This document shows positions 15,205 to 23,423 of a DNA stretch of 38,015 bases, piece by piece (the first letter of the stretch is position 1; every line of letters begins with the position of its first letter). The stretch is taken from positions 1 through 38,015 of the forward strand of contig CAIQKM010000028.1 of the NCBI GenBank assembly GCA_903872345.1, in the 5' to 3' direction. The notes beneath the pieces were generated by a model that did not search any database, was not told the DNA's origin, and saw nothing but the letters and a program-made list of their open reading frames with translations. The position numbers and the translations under genes are program-made. The stretch comes from an uncultured Verrucomicrobia subdivision 3 bacterium. Lineage in GTDB: Bacteria; Verrucomicrobiota; Verrucomicrobiia; Limisphaerales; UBA11358.

Positions 15205-16937
15205 TGCAAATCCAGATTGTTTTGGTACGTCGGAACGGACACCACGTTGGTGTAATCCCCCGGAATGATCGGCCCCGGACCGAGGTTGATCCCGTTTGTG
15301 TTCACCACATTGGTGGTGGTAACCCAAGTAATGGAATTGGTATTGATGGTGGGCACCGTCAATTGGTAGGTGTGGCCGACGATTACCGGGGTATAATTGG
15401 TGACCACCACCCAATTTTGCCGCGCATAATTGGTGGTGGCTTCAACCAAAAAACCGGCGGGATAAACCGGCCAGGTAATGACGGCGTTGGTCCCGACCGG
15501 CGTCACTGCGGACGTTTCCGAAAAGAATTCATACGCCAGCGCATAGGTCTCGGACGGGCTGACATAGGATCCTCCGCCCGCTTTCCAGACTTGCAGATCA
15601 TAGAGTCCCGGCGCCAGGCTGGGAACATAAACATGCTGGACGTTGTCCACCAAACTGGTACTGCAACTGATCAAATCGCCAGTCGTCGCGTTATACAGAA
15701 ACAACCCCAGATTATTGATGGCGGACTGGCCGCTTTGCCGGTTCCAAACCAGCGTGGCCGTGGCAGTATAAGCCGCCCCCTTCGGGGCATTGGTGACCGC
15801 AAAGTAATAATGATTCACCGCATCGGAGGAACCGCTGCTGGTAATCGTATCCAGATCCCACCCGCTCAACGGACTGGCATTGGTGGCCGACAGAGTGAAC
15901 CCGGTTACCGAGCCGGACGGAGCATGAGCGCTCCCGGCGGCAGGCAGCGAAGACGCTACAAACGTATGTTTGCCGCCCGCCAACTGTTCGTACGAATTGA
16001 GCAGGTTCAAGATGCCCGCACCATACACCGTGTGCAGCGGAGCGGACGGAGAATTGGTCCAGTCGAGCGGCTTGACCGCGCCATTGAGCAACAGCGCCTT
16101 GATCGTGCGCATGTTGGTGGCCGCATTGGTGTCACTGCCGCCATCCCCGCGCGTGCCGGCTTGTAACAGAATGGCCGCCGAACCGGAAACAAGGGGCGTC
16201 GAATAGCTGGAGACACTGTCCTGATTGCCCCAGGCCGTAATATCCGGTTTGCTGCGGCCATCCGGCGTGGGACCATAAGCGGAACCGGCATTATTATAAA
16301 CCCCCACGGCAATGCCATTAAAACTCGTTGCCGGTGAATAAACCGGCGAGTTGTTGAATCCGGCGCCGCTGATAAAAAGCACCCCGTATTGGTCCGCATA
16401 ATCATCAAACGCCTGGTCTACAAAATCGTAATAGACACCGTACGTAAAACTTTGATTGACCACCCGCGCGGGAATCAAAACATCGGCCGCAATATAATAA
16501 TTCAGAAACGTGGCCGCATCATAAACATCAACATGCGAAACGTTGGTGGCCACCCCAAAAGACATCCCATAAAAATCATTCCCGACGTTGTCGGAATGGC
16601 TTGAATCTGTACCCAATGAATTAGTGTAGCCATCGGTGCTGCTCGCGCCGACAATGTAGGTAAACAAGCTCGCCGGCTGACCAACATTGAACGGATTCAC
16701 TTCAAAGACCGTTGCCTGCGCCTCCGCTTGGCCAACAACCACGCCGCTGCCATTCAGGTTGGTGGTGATCGTACGCAATGCCATCAGGCCGATGGTATCA
16801 GGGTAAGAACTTCCTGCAATGGTCGTTTGCGTTCCCAAAAACGTAACATTGGTGGGATATGAGTCAGCCTTCGCCCCGCTGGCAAACAAACTGGCCATCC
16901 CCATGCCAGCAACTAAAAATATCCCTAATGCCTTCAT
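15174..16937 (-). CDS. Secreted subtilase-like (S8) protein with an unusual triad
   Basis: A 587-residue exported protein with signal peptide MKALGIFLVAGMGMASLFAS ending at AKA. The subtilisin-type core is recognisable but diverged. HSDNVGN (His114) aligns with the HGTHVAG motif. VSSYSTPLVSGSAAILL aligns with GTSxAxPxVAGxAALL and places Ser244 at the nucleophile. The usual Asp of VxVxDTG is replaced by Glu72 in VVVGQAEAQ. A beta-rich region follows (about 320-470), and then a Thr/Asn-rich tail ending YFRLRRPNL, an ending frequent in secreted Verrucomicrobia proteins. It may be a protease with a modified triad or a non-catalytic relative. It overlaps the 3' end of thiD on the other strand. Confidence 0.65.
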   Translation of the reverse strand: MKALGIFLVAGMGMASLFASGAKADSYPTNVTFLGTQTTIAGSSYPDTIGLMALRTITTNLNGSGVVVGQAEAQATVFEVNPFNVGQPASLFTYIVGASSTDGYTNSLGTDSSHSDNVGNDFYGMSFGVATNVSHVDVYDAATFLNYYIAADVLIPARVVNQSFTYGVYYDFVDQAFDDYADQYGVLFISGAGFNNSPVYSPATSFNGIAVGVYNNAGSAYGPTPDGRSKPDITAWGNQDSVSSYSTPLVSGSAAILLQAGTRGDGGSDTNAATNMRTIKALLLNGAVKPLDWTNSPSAPLHTVYGAGILNLLNSYEQLAGGKHTFVASSLPAAGSAHAPSGSVTGFTLSATNASPLSGWDLDTITSSGSSDAVNHYYFAVTNAPKGAAYTATATLVWNRQSGQSAINNLGLFLYNATTGDLISCSTSLVDNVQHVYVPSLAPGLYDLQVWKAGGGSYVSPSETYALAYEFFSETSAVTPVGTNAVITWPVYPAGFLVEATTNYARQNWVVVTNYTPVIVGHTYQLTVPTINTNSITWVTTTNVVNTNGINLGPGPIIPGDYTNVVSVPTYQNNLDLHYFRLRRPNL

Positions 16938-17100
16938 GATTTTGTTTTATTTAATCCATCAGCCCAATCGTTTACTAAACATCAATTTAGGCATAATCCC
17001 AAAAAAATGCAAGCAAATGGGCGGCAACCGCACCAAAAGTTTATTCACGCACACCGGAAGCATTTGCCAACAAAGGCCTTATTTGGCCGGCGCAAACAAC

Positions 17101-17136
17101 GAAAAAACCGTACAGAATTGAATCTGTACGGTTTAT
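17101..17136 (-). terminator. Intrinsic terminator after the first PEP-CTERM gene
   Basis: On the minus strand AAACCGTACAGA and TCTGTACGGTTT form a 12-bp stem with a 7-nt loop, followed by a T-run (TTTTTTC). It begins about 20 bp after the stop at 17156 and ends the upstream PEP-CTERM transcript before the protease-like gene, which must therefore have its own promoter in 16938-17100. Confidence 0.88.
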
Positions 17137-17155
17137 TGAGATTAACAAAAATCAA

Positions 17156-17824
17156 TTACTTGCTGGACCGGCGGCGCCAGACCATGCCCAAGCTGGCCAG
17201 ACCCGCACCAATCATGGCAAAGGTGGTGGGTTCGGGAACCGGGGCGGCAGTGAAATCATAGGTGATAACAGACTGTAGGTTAGCCGAAGTTTCGTTGATC
17301 TGGGTCTGGTTGCCATTGTGCGAACCAGAGAGCAAAGTAATCGTGCTGGTAGGCAAACCTTCCGTGCCGGTACCGGTGAAAAGCGCCAGCGTCGAGGAGT
17401 CCGTAATGGCACCAGTGTCAGCGCCGCCAGTGGTGGACAACGAGGGGGAATTGGTTCCCCAACCAATGCTACCAACCAAGTTGTAGTGGAAACTGCCGGT
17501 GGTCGCATTAATAACCGGAGCGCCGCCGGTTCCAAACAAATCGTAAGAACCAGGATTGGTCACAAAAATCTGCAAATCGGAAGCTTCAGTGCCATAGCTA
17601 GACGTGCCAACGTTGTTCGTGATGTGCAACACACTGTTGATCCCCGAGCTCAGATTGATGTCAATGGAGCTCAACGTGCCCAATGAAGGATTAAACTGGG
17701 GAATATTCAGCGTCGTGGACCATTCCGTCAGCGTGGACGGAAAGGAGTTGGTATAGCTGATGGTATCGGCGCGCAGGCTCAGACCAGCTACGACCGCGAA
17801 TGCAATTGCCAAGGTTTTCTTCAT
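17156..17824 (-). CDS. PEP-CTERM secreted protein, choice-of-anchor E type (paralogue 1)
   Basis: A 222-residue exported protein. It starts at the ATG at 17824 (MKKTLAIAFAVVAGLSLRA, signal peptide); the longer open frame lacks support. The body contains ISYTNSFPSTLTEWSTTLNI and PQFNPSLGTLSSIDINL, the pattern of choice-of-anchor E domains. The C terminus is a PEP-CTERM sorting signal: VPEP, then a hydrophobic helix (FAMIGAGLASLGMVW), then RRR. In other bacteria exosortase cuts this signal and the protein is attached to, or moves through, an exopolysaccharide layer. No exosortase gene lies in the window. Two paralogues follow upstream in the same orientation. Confidence 0.88.
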   Translation of the reverse strand: MKKTLAIAFAVVAGLSLRADTISYTNSFPSTLTEWSTTLNIPQFNPSLGTLSSIDINLSSGINSVLHITNNVGTSSYGTEASDLQIFVTNPGSYDLFGTGGAPVINATTGSFHYNLVGSIGWGTNSPSLSTTGGADTGAITDSSTLALFTGTGTEGLPTSTITLLSGSHNGNQTQINETSANLQSVITYDFTAAPVPEPTTFAMIGAGLASLGMVWRRRSSK

Positions 17825-18057
17825 AAATTTTGTTTTGTTTAAAATGTTTCCTTCAAATTTCACCTGATTGGGTCCGAAACTTAATTACAGGTTAACATAT
17901 TTCCCAATAGAGTCAACCCGTTTTTAACTTTTTTTTATGCCCTTTTTCCGCCCGGTTTCCCGGCCTCCAAGCAGTGCCCTGAATTTTCATTAACCGTTTT
18001 ATTACAACTTTTTACAGTCTGTATAAATGCCAGCCCGTTATCAAACAGCCCGCCGTT

Positions 18058-18738
18058 TCAGCCGGCTGACAGTGAAACGTTGCCATGACTGGTCCGGCCC
18101 CGGCGACGCAGCATCAGACCGGCCATCCCCAATCCGCAAAGCGCAACCACCGACGGTTCCGGCACCGGGGTGGCGGAATAATCATAGGTGACAACCGCCG
18201 TGAAATCCGCCGTGGTTGACTGGGTGGCCGCCGTATTGCCACCTGCATTGGATATAAACGTCCGGGTATAGGTATAGGCCGTCAAATCCACATAACCAGT
18301 GCCAGTGAAGCCGGCCAAAGTAGCGTAATCCGTAACCAAGTTGCCAGTGGCGGAAGCACTGGCTGTCAGCAGGCCGCTGGTAATGATACCATTGCCATCA
18401 AGGCCGTAGTTAAAATCGGGGCCGGCGTAATCCAACACGGGTGAACTGCCAAACAAAGCAGAAGACCCGGTCAGCAAATATTGCTTTAATTGGGTGATGG
18501 CGGTGCCGGAACTGGGCGAAATACTGTTATTCTGAACGGTGAGCGTCGTGGAGAGATCCGACTTGACGGCAACCTGAATGGAAACCAAATAACCTAAATC
18601 CGGATTAAACTGCGCCAAAGCCACCGAATTGGTCCAATCGGTCAAGGTGAAAGCAATTGAATTGGTATAGGAGACCGATCCCGCCTGGCAGGAAAGTCCC
18701 AACACCATCGCCACCAACATCATCAACCACTTCTTCAT
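18058..18738 (-). CDS. PEP-CTERM secreted protein, choice-of-anchor E type (paralogue 2)
   Basis: A 226-residue protein with a signal peptide (MKKWLMMLVAMVLGLSCQA), then SVSYTNSIAFTLTDWTNSVA and AQFNPDLGYLVSIQVAV, closely matching paralogues 1 and 3 in order and spacing. The sorting signal is VPEPSVVALCGLGMAGLMLRR. It differs from its siblings in a longer tail after the arginines (RGRTSHGNVSLSAG). It lies 58 bp downstream of paralogue 3 and may be co-transcribed with it, while the 233-bp gap to paralogue 1 suggests a separate promoter there. Role inferred from family: an extracellular matrix or surface protein. Confidence 0.88.
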   Translation of the reverse strand: MKKWLMMLVAMVLGLSCQAGSVSYTNSIAFTLTDWTNSVALAQFNPDLGYLVSIQVAVKSDLSTTLTVQNNSISPSSGTAITQLKQYLLTGSSALFGSSPVLDYAGPDFNYGLDGNGIITSGLLTASASATGNLVTDYATLAGFTGTGYVDLTAYTYTRTFISNAGGNTAATQSTTADFTAVVTYDYSATPVPEPSVVALCGLGMAGLMLRRRGRTSHGNVSLSAG

Positions 18739-18796
18739 TGATTAAGCCATTCCATCATCCACACCTCGTCAGGTGAGGGAACATATCTCAAAATGA

Positions 18797-19459
18797 TCAT
18801 TTCCCGACAATCCGGCGACGCCCCGCCAACCCCGCCAAGCCCACTCCAAGCAAGGCAATCGTTCCCGGTTCCGGCACGGGCGTCGGAGGAAGAGCTGTGT
18901 ACTGGTAAGTAATGATCGTTCCGATATTGGCAGTGGTCACCTGGGAAGAAGCGGTATTGCCACCGCTGTTGGACAGAAATGTCCGGGTAGCAGTACTCCC
19001 GGTCAACTGAACCGAACCACCACCGATAAACGCACTTAAAGTCGTTGGATCGGTGATCAAGTTGCCGGTGGTGGAAGCATAACCCGCGATCGGACTGCTG
19101 AGCACCCCGCCGCCAGCGCTCAAACTGTAATTGAAATCCTGGCTGATATAATTCAAAACCGGGCTGCCGGAAAACAGATTATACGTGCCACTGGGCAAAT
19201 AAACCTTCAACTGGGTAATGGCCGTGCCATCGCTGGCCGAATTGCCGAAATTGGTGACCGACAGTACAGTGGTCATGCCCGACTCGACGGTAACCTGAAT
19301 GGAGTCCAAGGTGCCCAAAACCGGACTAAACCGATGCAAAGACACGGTATTGGTCCAATCCGTTTGAGCGGGACTGTAAATGTTGGTATATGAAATGAAA
19401 TCGGCTTGAGCGGCCAATCCAAACATTACAGCAACTAAGATTGCAGCGGTTTTCTTCAC
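18797..19459 (-). CDS. PEP-CTERM secreted protein, choice-of-anchor E type (paralogue 3)
   Basis: A 220-residue protein with a signal peptide (MKKTAAILVAVMFGLAAQA), then FISYTNIYSPAQTDWTNTVS and HRFSPVLGTLDSIQVTV. The closest sibling is paralogue 2: both share a block GTAITQLKxYL, GNLxTDxxTLxxF and TRTFxSNxGGNTAxxQ. The sorting signal is VPEPGTIALLGVGLAGLAGRRR. It is the first gene of the tandem set in the direction of transcription. No regulatory motif was identified upstream. Confidence 0.88.
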   Translation of the reverse strand: MKKTAAILVAVMFGLAAQADFISYTNIYSPAQTDWTNTVSLHRFSPVLGTLDSIQVTVESGMTTVLSVTNFGNSASDGTAITQLKVYLPSGTYNLFSGSPVLNYISQDFNYSLSAGGGVLSSPIAGYASTTGNLITDPTTLSAFIGGGSVQLTGSTATRTFLSNSGGNTASSQVTTANIGTIITYQYTALPPTPVPEPGTIALLGVGLAGLAGRRRIVGK

Positions 19460-19874
19460 GTAAAAAATAAAATTTCACGTAGTAGTGATCGCCACCGCAC
19501 CTTCGATCATCCATCTACGAAACAAGATTCTAATAGTCTCGCCCAAGTTGTCAACCTGTATTTTATAATTTTCAGCATAGGCCGATTGGTATCAGGCATA
19601 AAAAGGTGGTTTTTTTGGCCAGAAAGGAAGTTCGCCCGACCATCCGCCGATTTGCCCCCATCCCAAGCTATTCGTTTCAAAAATCACATTCTGCCACCAC
19701 CAAAAGCAGTCAGCCGACGTCGGAACGGCAAAAGTTAAAGTGAACGCCACCCAACCGCTGTCGGCCCTGATCAGTCAAATGAATCGGTAGTTCTCATGAA
19801 CGCCGGCTGGAAATTGCAGGTAACCCTTGGAAATAGACTGTCCAACGCGCCGGATTCTGCCTTAACTTGGGGTG
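19460..19874. other. 415-bp spacer between the PEP-CTERM set and queE
   Basis: It contains divergent promoters for the PEP-CTERM genes and queE but no coding frame. A 10-bp palindrome CCGACGTCGG at 19714-19723, within CAGCCGACGTCGG, partly resembles the arms of the inverted repeat at 2771-2847. The part near 19520-19620 is AT-rich and a likely promoter zone. No preQ1 riboswitch structure could be recognised in front of queE. Confidence 0.5.
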
Positions 19875-20618
19875 ATGTCCGAATCGCTGGTGGTTAATGA
19901 GATTTATCTGAGCCTGCAAGGGGAGAGCACCTTTGCCGGGCTGCCCTGCATTTTTATCCGGCTCACCGCCTGCGACCTGCGCTGCTCGTATTGCGATACC
20001 GCCTACGCTTTTACGGAGGGCAAGAAGATCACGCTTGATCAGGCGCTGTCCCAAGTCCGCGCACTGGCCGCTCCATACAAAAATGCCGCGCCGCCCTCAC
20101 CCGGCGGTCGCCTGCCGCTGGTGGAACTGACCGGCGGCGAACCGCTGCTCCAGAAAAACACCCTGCCGTTGATGGCCACCCTTTGCGATGAAGGCTTTAC
20201 CGTCCTCATTGAAACCAGCGGTGCGCACGATGTTTCCAAAATTGATCCGCGCGTCCGGCGCATCATGGACCTGAAATGCCCGGCCAGCGGGGAAGTGGCG
20301 CGCAACCGGTTTGCCAATATTCCACATCTGAAGGCCACGGATGAAATCAAATTCGTGATCGGCACGGTCGAAGATTACGAATGGGCGAAGCAGCAAATCA
20401 CCACCCATGGACTGACCGCGATCTGTCCCCTGCTCTTTTCCTGGGTGCATCCGCTGGCACCAGACCAGCAAAGCAAGGTGCTGAAACCGATGCCCGCCGG
20501 ACTGACGCCCATTTCCCGCCGCGAACTGGTGGAACGGATCATTGCCGACGCCCTCCCCGTTCGGTTTCAAATCCAACAGCACAAGGTCATCTGGCCGCCG
20601 GAACAACGGGGCGTCTGA
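19875..20618 (+). CDS. queE: 7-carboxy-7-deazaguanine synthase
   Basis: A 247-residue radical SAM enzyme that converts carboxytetrahydropterin to 7-carboxy-7-deazaguanine in queuosine (preQ0) biosynthesis. Evidence: the N terminus VNEIYLSLQGESTFAGLPCI with the QGE substrate motif, the cluster-binding CxxxCxxC-like motif in CDLRCSYCDTAYAF (Cys at about residues 33, 37 and 40), and the SAM-binding ELTGGEPLLQ. ATG at 19875 with TTGGGG upstream is preferred to the GTG directly before it. It is followed after 7 bp by an aminotransferase gene, so the two are probably one transcript. Other queuosine genes are not in the window. Confidence 0.93.
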   Translation: MSESLVVNEIYLSLQGESTFAGLPCIFIRLTACDLRCSYCDTAYAFTEGKKITLDQALSQVRALAAPYKNAAPPSPGGRLPLVELTGGEPLLQKNTLPLMATLCDEGFTVLIETSGAHDVSKIDPRVRRIMDLKCPASGEVARNRFANIPHLKATDEIKFVIGTVEDYEWAKQQITTHGLTAICPLLFSWVHPLAPDQQSKVLKPMPAGLTPISRRELVERIIADALPVRFQIQQHKVIWPPEQRGV

Positions 20619-20625
20619 CTTGGCA

Positions 20626-21966
20626 ATGGATATTCATCCCGTGTCTGACACCAAGTCCATATTGCAACGCCTGCACGATTACGAGTCACCCAACGTGACC
20701 TTCATCGAGCCGGATGGTTCGTGGCCCATTGTTTGGGAACGGGCACAGGGCGTGCATGTCTGGGACAACACCGAAAAAAAATATCTGGATCTCACGGCCG
20801 CGTTTGGCGTGGCCGCCGCCGGCCATGCCAATCCCCGCGTCGTGCGTGCCGGCCAGGCGCAGATGGGCACCCTGCTCCACGCCATGGGCGATGTGCATCC
20901 CCACGCGCGCAAAGCCGGTCTGGCGCGCGAACTCAGCGGCCTCACCTTTGAACGCTGGACCGGAAAGCAACGCGGCAAAGTGATCTTCAGCAACTCCGGT
21001 TTCGAGGCCGTCGAATCCGCCCTGAAAACCGCCATGCTGGCGACGAGGCGGCAGGGCATCATCGCCTTTGCCGGGGCCTATCACGGACTCGGCTACGGCG
21101 TGCTGAACGCCACGCACCGGGAACATTTTCGCGCGCCCTTCCGCAGCCAGTTGCGCGAATTTGGACACTTTGTTCCCTTCCCGCCTGCGGCGGAAGGCTC
21201 CGGAAAAAAAGTCCGCAATGCCGAAACCTTGGCGCAAACCGAGGCCGCCATCCGAAGTATTTTTCGCCGCGAGAAAATCGGCGCCATCCTCGTGGAACCC
21301 ATTCAAGCCCGCGGCGGCACCAATGTCCCGCCAGCGGGTTTTCTGCCGTTGCTCCGCCAGCTTTGTGATGAACACGGAGCGTTGCTCATTCTGGATGAGA
21401 TTTACACCGGGTTCGGCCGCACCGGCAAATGGTTCGCCTGCGAACACAGCGGCACGGTTCCAGACCTTATATGCTTGGGCAAAGCATTGACGGGCGGCTT
21501 CCCGCTCTCCGCATGTGTCGGTCGCGCCGACCTCATGGACGTCGCCTGGCCCGTCACCACCGGCGAAGCCATCCATACCAGCACTTATCTGGGACATCCC
21601 GTCGGCTGCGCCATGGCGCTGGCCCAGATTCAGGAAATCAAAAAGTTAAAACTCCCCGGCCGCGCCGCCAAACTGGGCACGTCATTGCTGAAACAACTTG
21701 CGGCCATGCGCCTGCCCAAAGAAAAGGTGCGTCACACCGTTCGCGGCAAGGGACTCATGGTAGGCGTTGAATTAACCCTGCCCGATGGCCTGCCCGCCAC
21801 CCACATCGCCCTGGACGCCATCAAATCTCTGCTGCATCGCGGCTACATTTTTCTGCCCGAAGGCGAGCACGGCAACATCATCAGCTTCACCCCGCCGCTC
21901 ATCATTACCCCCGCGCAACTCACCCGCGCCGTTAAGGCCCTGGCCAATGTTTTGGCCACTGCCTAA
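20626..21966 (+). CDS. Class III (PLP-dependent) aminotransferase
   Basis: A 446-residue fold-type I aminotransferase. Motifs: VWDNTEKKYLDLTAAFGV near the N terminus, SGFEAVESALKTA for cofactor phosphate binding, AGAYHGLGYG, ILVEPIQARGG, LLILDEIYTGFGRTGKW with the PLP-ring Asp, and LGKALTGGFPLSA with the Schiff-base Lys. The subgroup (acetylornithine/4-aminobutyrate/adenosylmethionine-8-amino-7-oxononanoate type) cannot be fixed from sequence alone. The ATG at 20626 lies 7 bp after the queE stop, so the longer frame overlapping queE is not used. No substrate can be inferred from its neighbours. Confidence 0.88.
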   Translation: MDIHPVSDTKSILQRLHDYESPNVTFIEPDGSWPIVWERAQGVHVWDNTEKKYLDLTAAFGVAAAGHANPRVVRAGQAQMGTLLHAMGDVHPHARKAGLARELSGLTFERWTGKQRGKVIFSNSGFEAVESALKTAMLATRRQGIIAFAGAYHGLGYGVLNATHREHFRAPFRSQLREFGHFVPFPPAAEGSGKKVRNAETLAQTEAAIRSIFRREKIGAILVEPIQARGGTNVPPAGFLPLLRQLCDEHGALLILDEIYTGFGRTGKWFACEHSGTVPDLICLGKALTGGFPLSACVGRADLMDVAWPVTTGEAIHTSTYLGHPVGCAMALAQIQEIKKLKLPGRAAKLGTSLLKQLAAMRLPKEKVRHTVRGKGLMVGVELTLPDGLPATHIALDAIKSLLHRGYIFLPEGEHGNIISFTPPLIITPAQLTRAVKALANVLATA

Positions 21967-22012
21967 AACCATGCATCCATCACCACCCCAAAACACGCGG
22001 CCGCCCATGAGT

Positions 22013-22041
22013 TATCCGTGTCCATCCGTGGTTGAAACAAT
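22013..22041 (+). repeat. Interspersed phrase repeat (copy 2), in the rsmA leader
   Basis: The same string of about 24 bases as at 498-532 (containing GTGTCCATCCGTGGTTG) ends 7-12 bases before the rsmA start codon. No Shine-Dalgarno is visible between it and the ATG at 22048, so the repeat forms the immediate 5' untranslated region of rsmA. Confidence 0.75.
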
Positions 22042-22047
22042 TTTCCC

Positions 22048-22881
22048 ATGAAACTCACCGAAATGCGCGACCTGCTGACCAAGCGGGACATTCAGCTCAC
22101 CAAATCCCTGGGTCAGAACTTTCTGCACGATGCCCACCAGTTGCAGCGCATCGCCAACGCCGGCAAAATTTCGCCCACTGACAAAATTCTGGAAATCGGC
22201 CCCGGCCTCGGACCGCTCACCGAATTGTTGCTGAAGCAGTCCAGCTACGTGTTCGCCGTGGAAAAAGACGGCCGCCTCGTGGAAGTCTTGTCGGAACGGT
22301 TTGGCGGCCCGGAACTCGCCGGCAAATTTGAACTGCTCCACGCCGACGCGCTGGAACTCTTGAAAAACGAGCCGCGCGACTGGTCCGACTGGAAGCTCGT
22401 TGCCAATCTCCCCTACTCCGTCGCCTCGCCCATTCTGGTGGAACTCGCCTGCGGTGCCCGCGCCCCGCAGCGCATCGCCGTGACCCTGCAACTCGAAGTC
22501 GCCCAGCGCCTCATGGCCCAGGCCGATGACGACGATTACGGCATCCTGACCCTGCTCGTGCAAATTGATTTCAAGCCCATCGAATGGTTTAAAATTCCCG
22601 CCGCCTGTTTCTATCCTTCGCCGGATGTGGACTCCGCCTGCGTGTCGCTCGAACGCCGCCCCGAACCGCTCCTGCCGGAAGCCCTCCGCAAAACGTACAT
22701 CCGCCTCGTAAAGCTGGCCTTTTCCCAACGCCGCAAAATGATGCTGAAATTGCTGAAGCAGGAATGGCCCAAGGAAAAACTGGAAGCCGTCTTCACCCAA
22801 CTGGGCATCTCCCACTTCGAGCGCGCGGAGAAACTCAGCCTGCAACAGTTCGTGGACCTGACAAAGTTGCTGGCGGTATAA
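22048..22881 (+). CDS. rsmA: 16S rRNA (adenine(1518)-N6/adenine(1519)-N6) dimethyltransferase
   Basis: A 277-residue KsgA/Dim1-family methyltransferase that dimethylates two adjacent adenines in helix 45 of 16S rRNA. Evidence: KSLGQNFLHD at the N terminus, the SAM-binding motif I EIGPGLGPLTE, AVEKDGRL (motif II acidic residue), HADALEL and the catalytic motif IV NLPYSVASPI, followed by a C-terminal helical domain with FSQRRKMMLKLL. Length is normal for the family. ATG at 22048 directly precedes the conserved N terminus. Likely a housekeeping gene; the repeat in its leader is the odd point. Confidence 0.95.
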   Translation: MKLTEMRDLLTKRDIQLTKSLGQNFLHDAHQLQRIANAGKISPTDKILEIGPGLGPLTELLLKQSSYVFAVEKDGRLVEVLSERFGGPELAGKFELLHADALELLKNEPRDWSDWKLVANLPYSVASPILVELACGARAPQRIAVTLQLEVAQRLMAQADDDDYGILTLLVQIDFKPIEWFKIPAACFYPSPDVDSACVSLERRPEPLLPEALRKTYIRLVKLAFSQRRKMMLKLLKQEWPKEKLEAVFTQLGISHFERAEKLSLQQFVDLTKLLAV

Positions 22882-22935
22882 ACCAGTTGTCATACCTCGG
22901 GTGCGAACGGCAGTAATGATTACGCATATTCATGA

Positions 22936-23244
22936 ATGTGGCGCGCGCTCAACATCCGGGGTGGGGACGGCTCGTCCCCACAAGCCTCGACTGTGAAACT
23001 GAGGAGCAAGCCATCCCCGCCTCAAACATTTTGGGAAGCCGATTACTTTGATCGCTACCTGCGCGATGACGAGCATTACCAACGGGTAGTGCGTTATATT
23101 GAAAATAACCCAACCAAGGCCAAGCTGGTGAAAGCCCCCGAGCATTGGGTCTGGAGCAGCGCCCATTATCGGGGTGAACCCGGCCCGGTTGTGCCGGCAT
23201 TGACGCATCCGACTGCGAAACGCACGCCGTCGCCAAACGGATGA
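22936..23244 (+). pseudogene. C-terminal remnant of a REP-associated tyrosine transposase (RAYT, IS200-like Y1)
   Basis: Residues from about 31 onward read FWEADYFDRYLRDDEHYQRV, then RYIENNPTKAKLV and HWVWSSA. This is the characteristic C-terminal half of RAYT/TnpA-REP proteins, with the presumed catalytic Tyr in DYFDR (Tyr37 of this frame) and the IENNPxKA helix. The N-terminal part with the HUH metal-binding motif is missing: the frame upstream is replaced by a REP-like palindrome (22961-22981). A proline-rich tail follows the conserved part. With no HUH motif it cannot be an active transposase. Confidence 0.75.
22961..22981 (+). repeat. REP-like palindrome A
   Basis: Arms GTGGGGACG and CGTCCCCAC (9 bp, perfect) flank a 3-nt GCT loop, preceded by a conserved G run (CCGGG). 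It lies immediately upstream of the RAYT-homologous segment, inside the remnant's open frame. Confidence 0.8.
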
Positions 23245-23282
23245 AGCCAGTGTGAGAACAAGGTGTCGCCACTGCGGACGGG

Positions 23283-23341
23283 GTGGCGACGGCTCGTCGC
23301 CACGTCCCACTGTTTATCCTGTGGGGACGAGCCGTCCCCAC
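23283..23341. repeat. REP-like palindromes B and C in inverted orientation
   Basis: B (23283-23303) has arms GTGGCGACG/CGTCGCCAC with loop GCT. C (23321-23341) has arms GTGGGGACG/CGTCCCCAC with loop AGC, the reverse complement of the A and B loop, so C points the opposite way. A-like G-rich flanks (GGGGTGG) are conserved at the head of B and, inverted, at C. B and C are 17 bp apart. An inverted REP doublet beside a RAYT remnant is the classical BIME arrangement. Confidence 0.8.
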
Positions 23342-23423
23342 CCCGTCGCCTGTTGTTGCAAAAGAACGCCTGCCATAATCGGGTCGCCCTTTTCCCAATC
23401 ATCGGCTAAATTATTTCAAAGCT

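Noticed and set aside
19460..19874. preQ1 riboswitch in front of queE
   Set aside because: No hairpin followed by an A-rich pseudoknot partner could be recognised close to the queE start.
22961..23341. CRISPR-like array
   Set aside because: Only three palindromes with irregular spacing and mixed orientation; they fit REP elements better.
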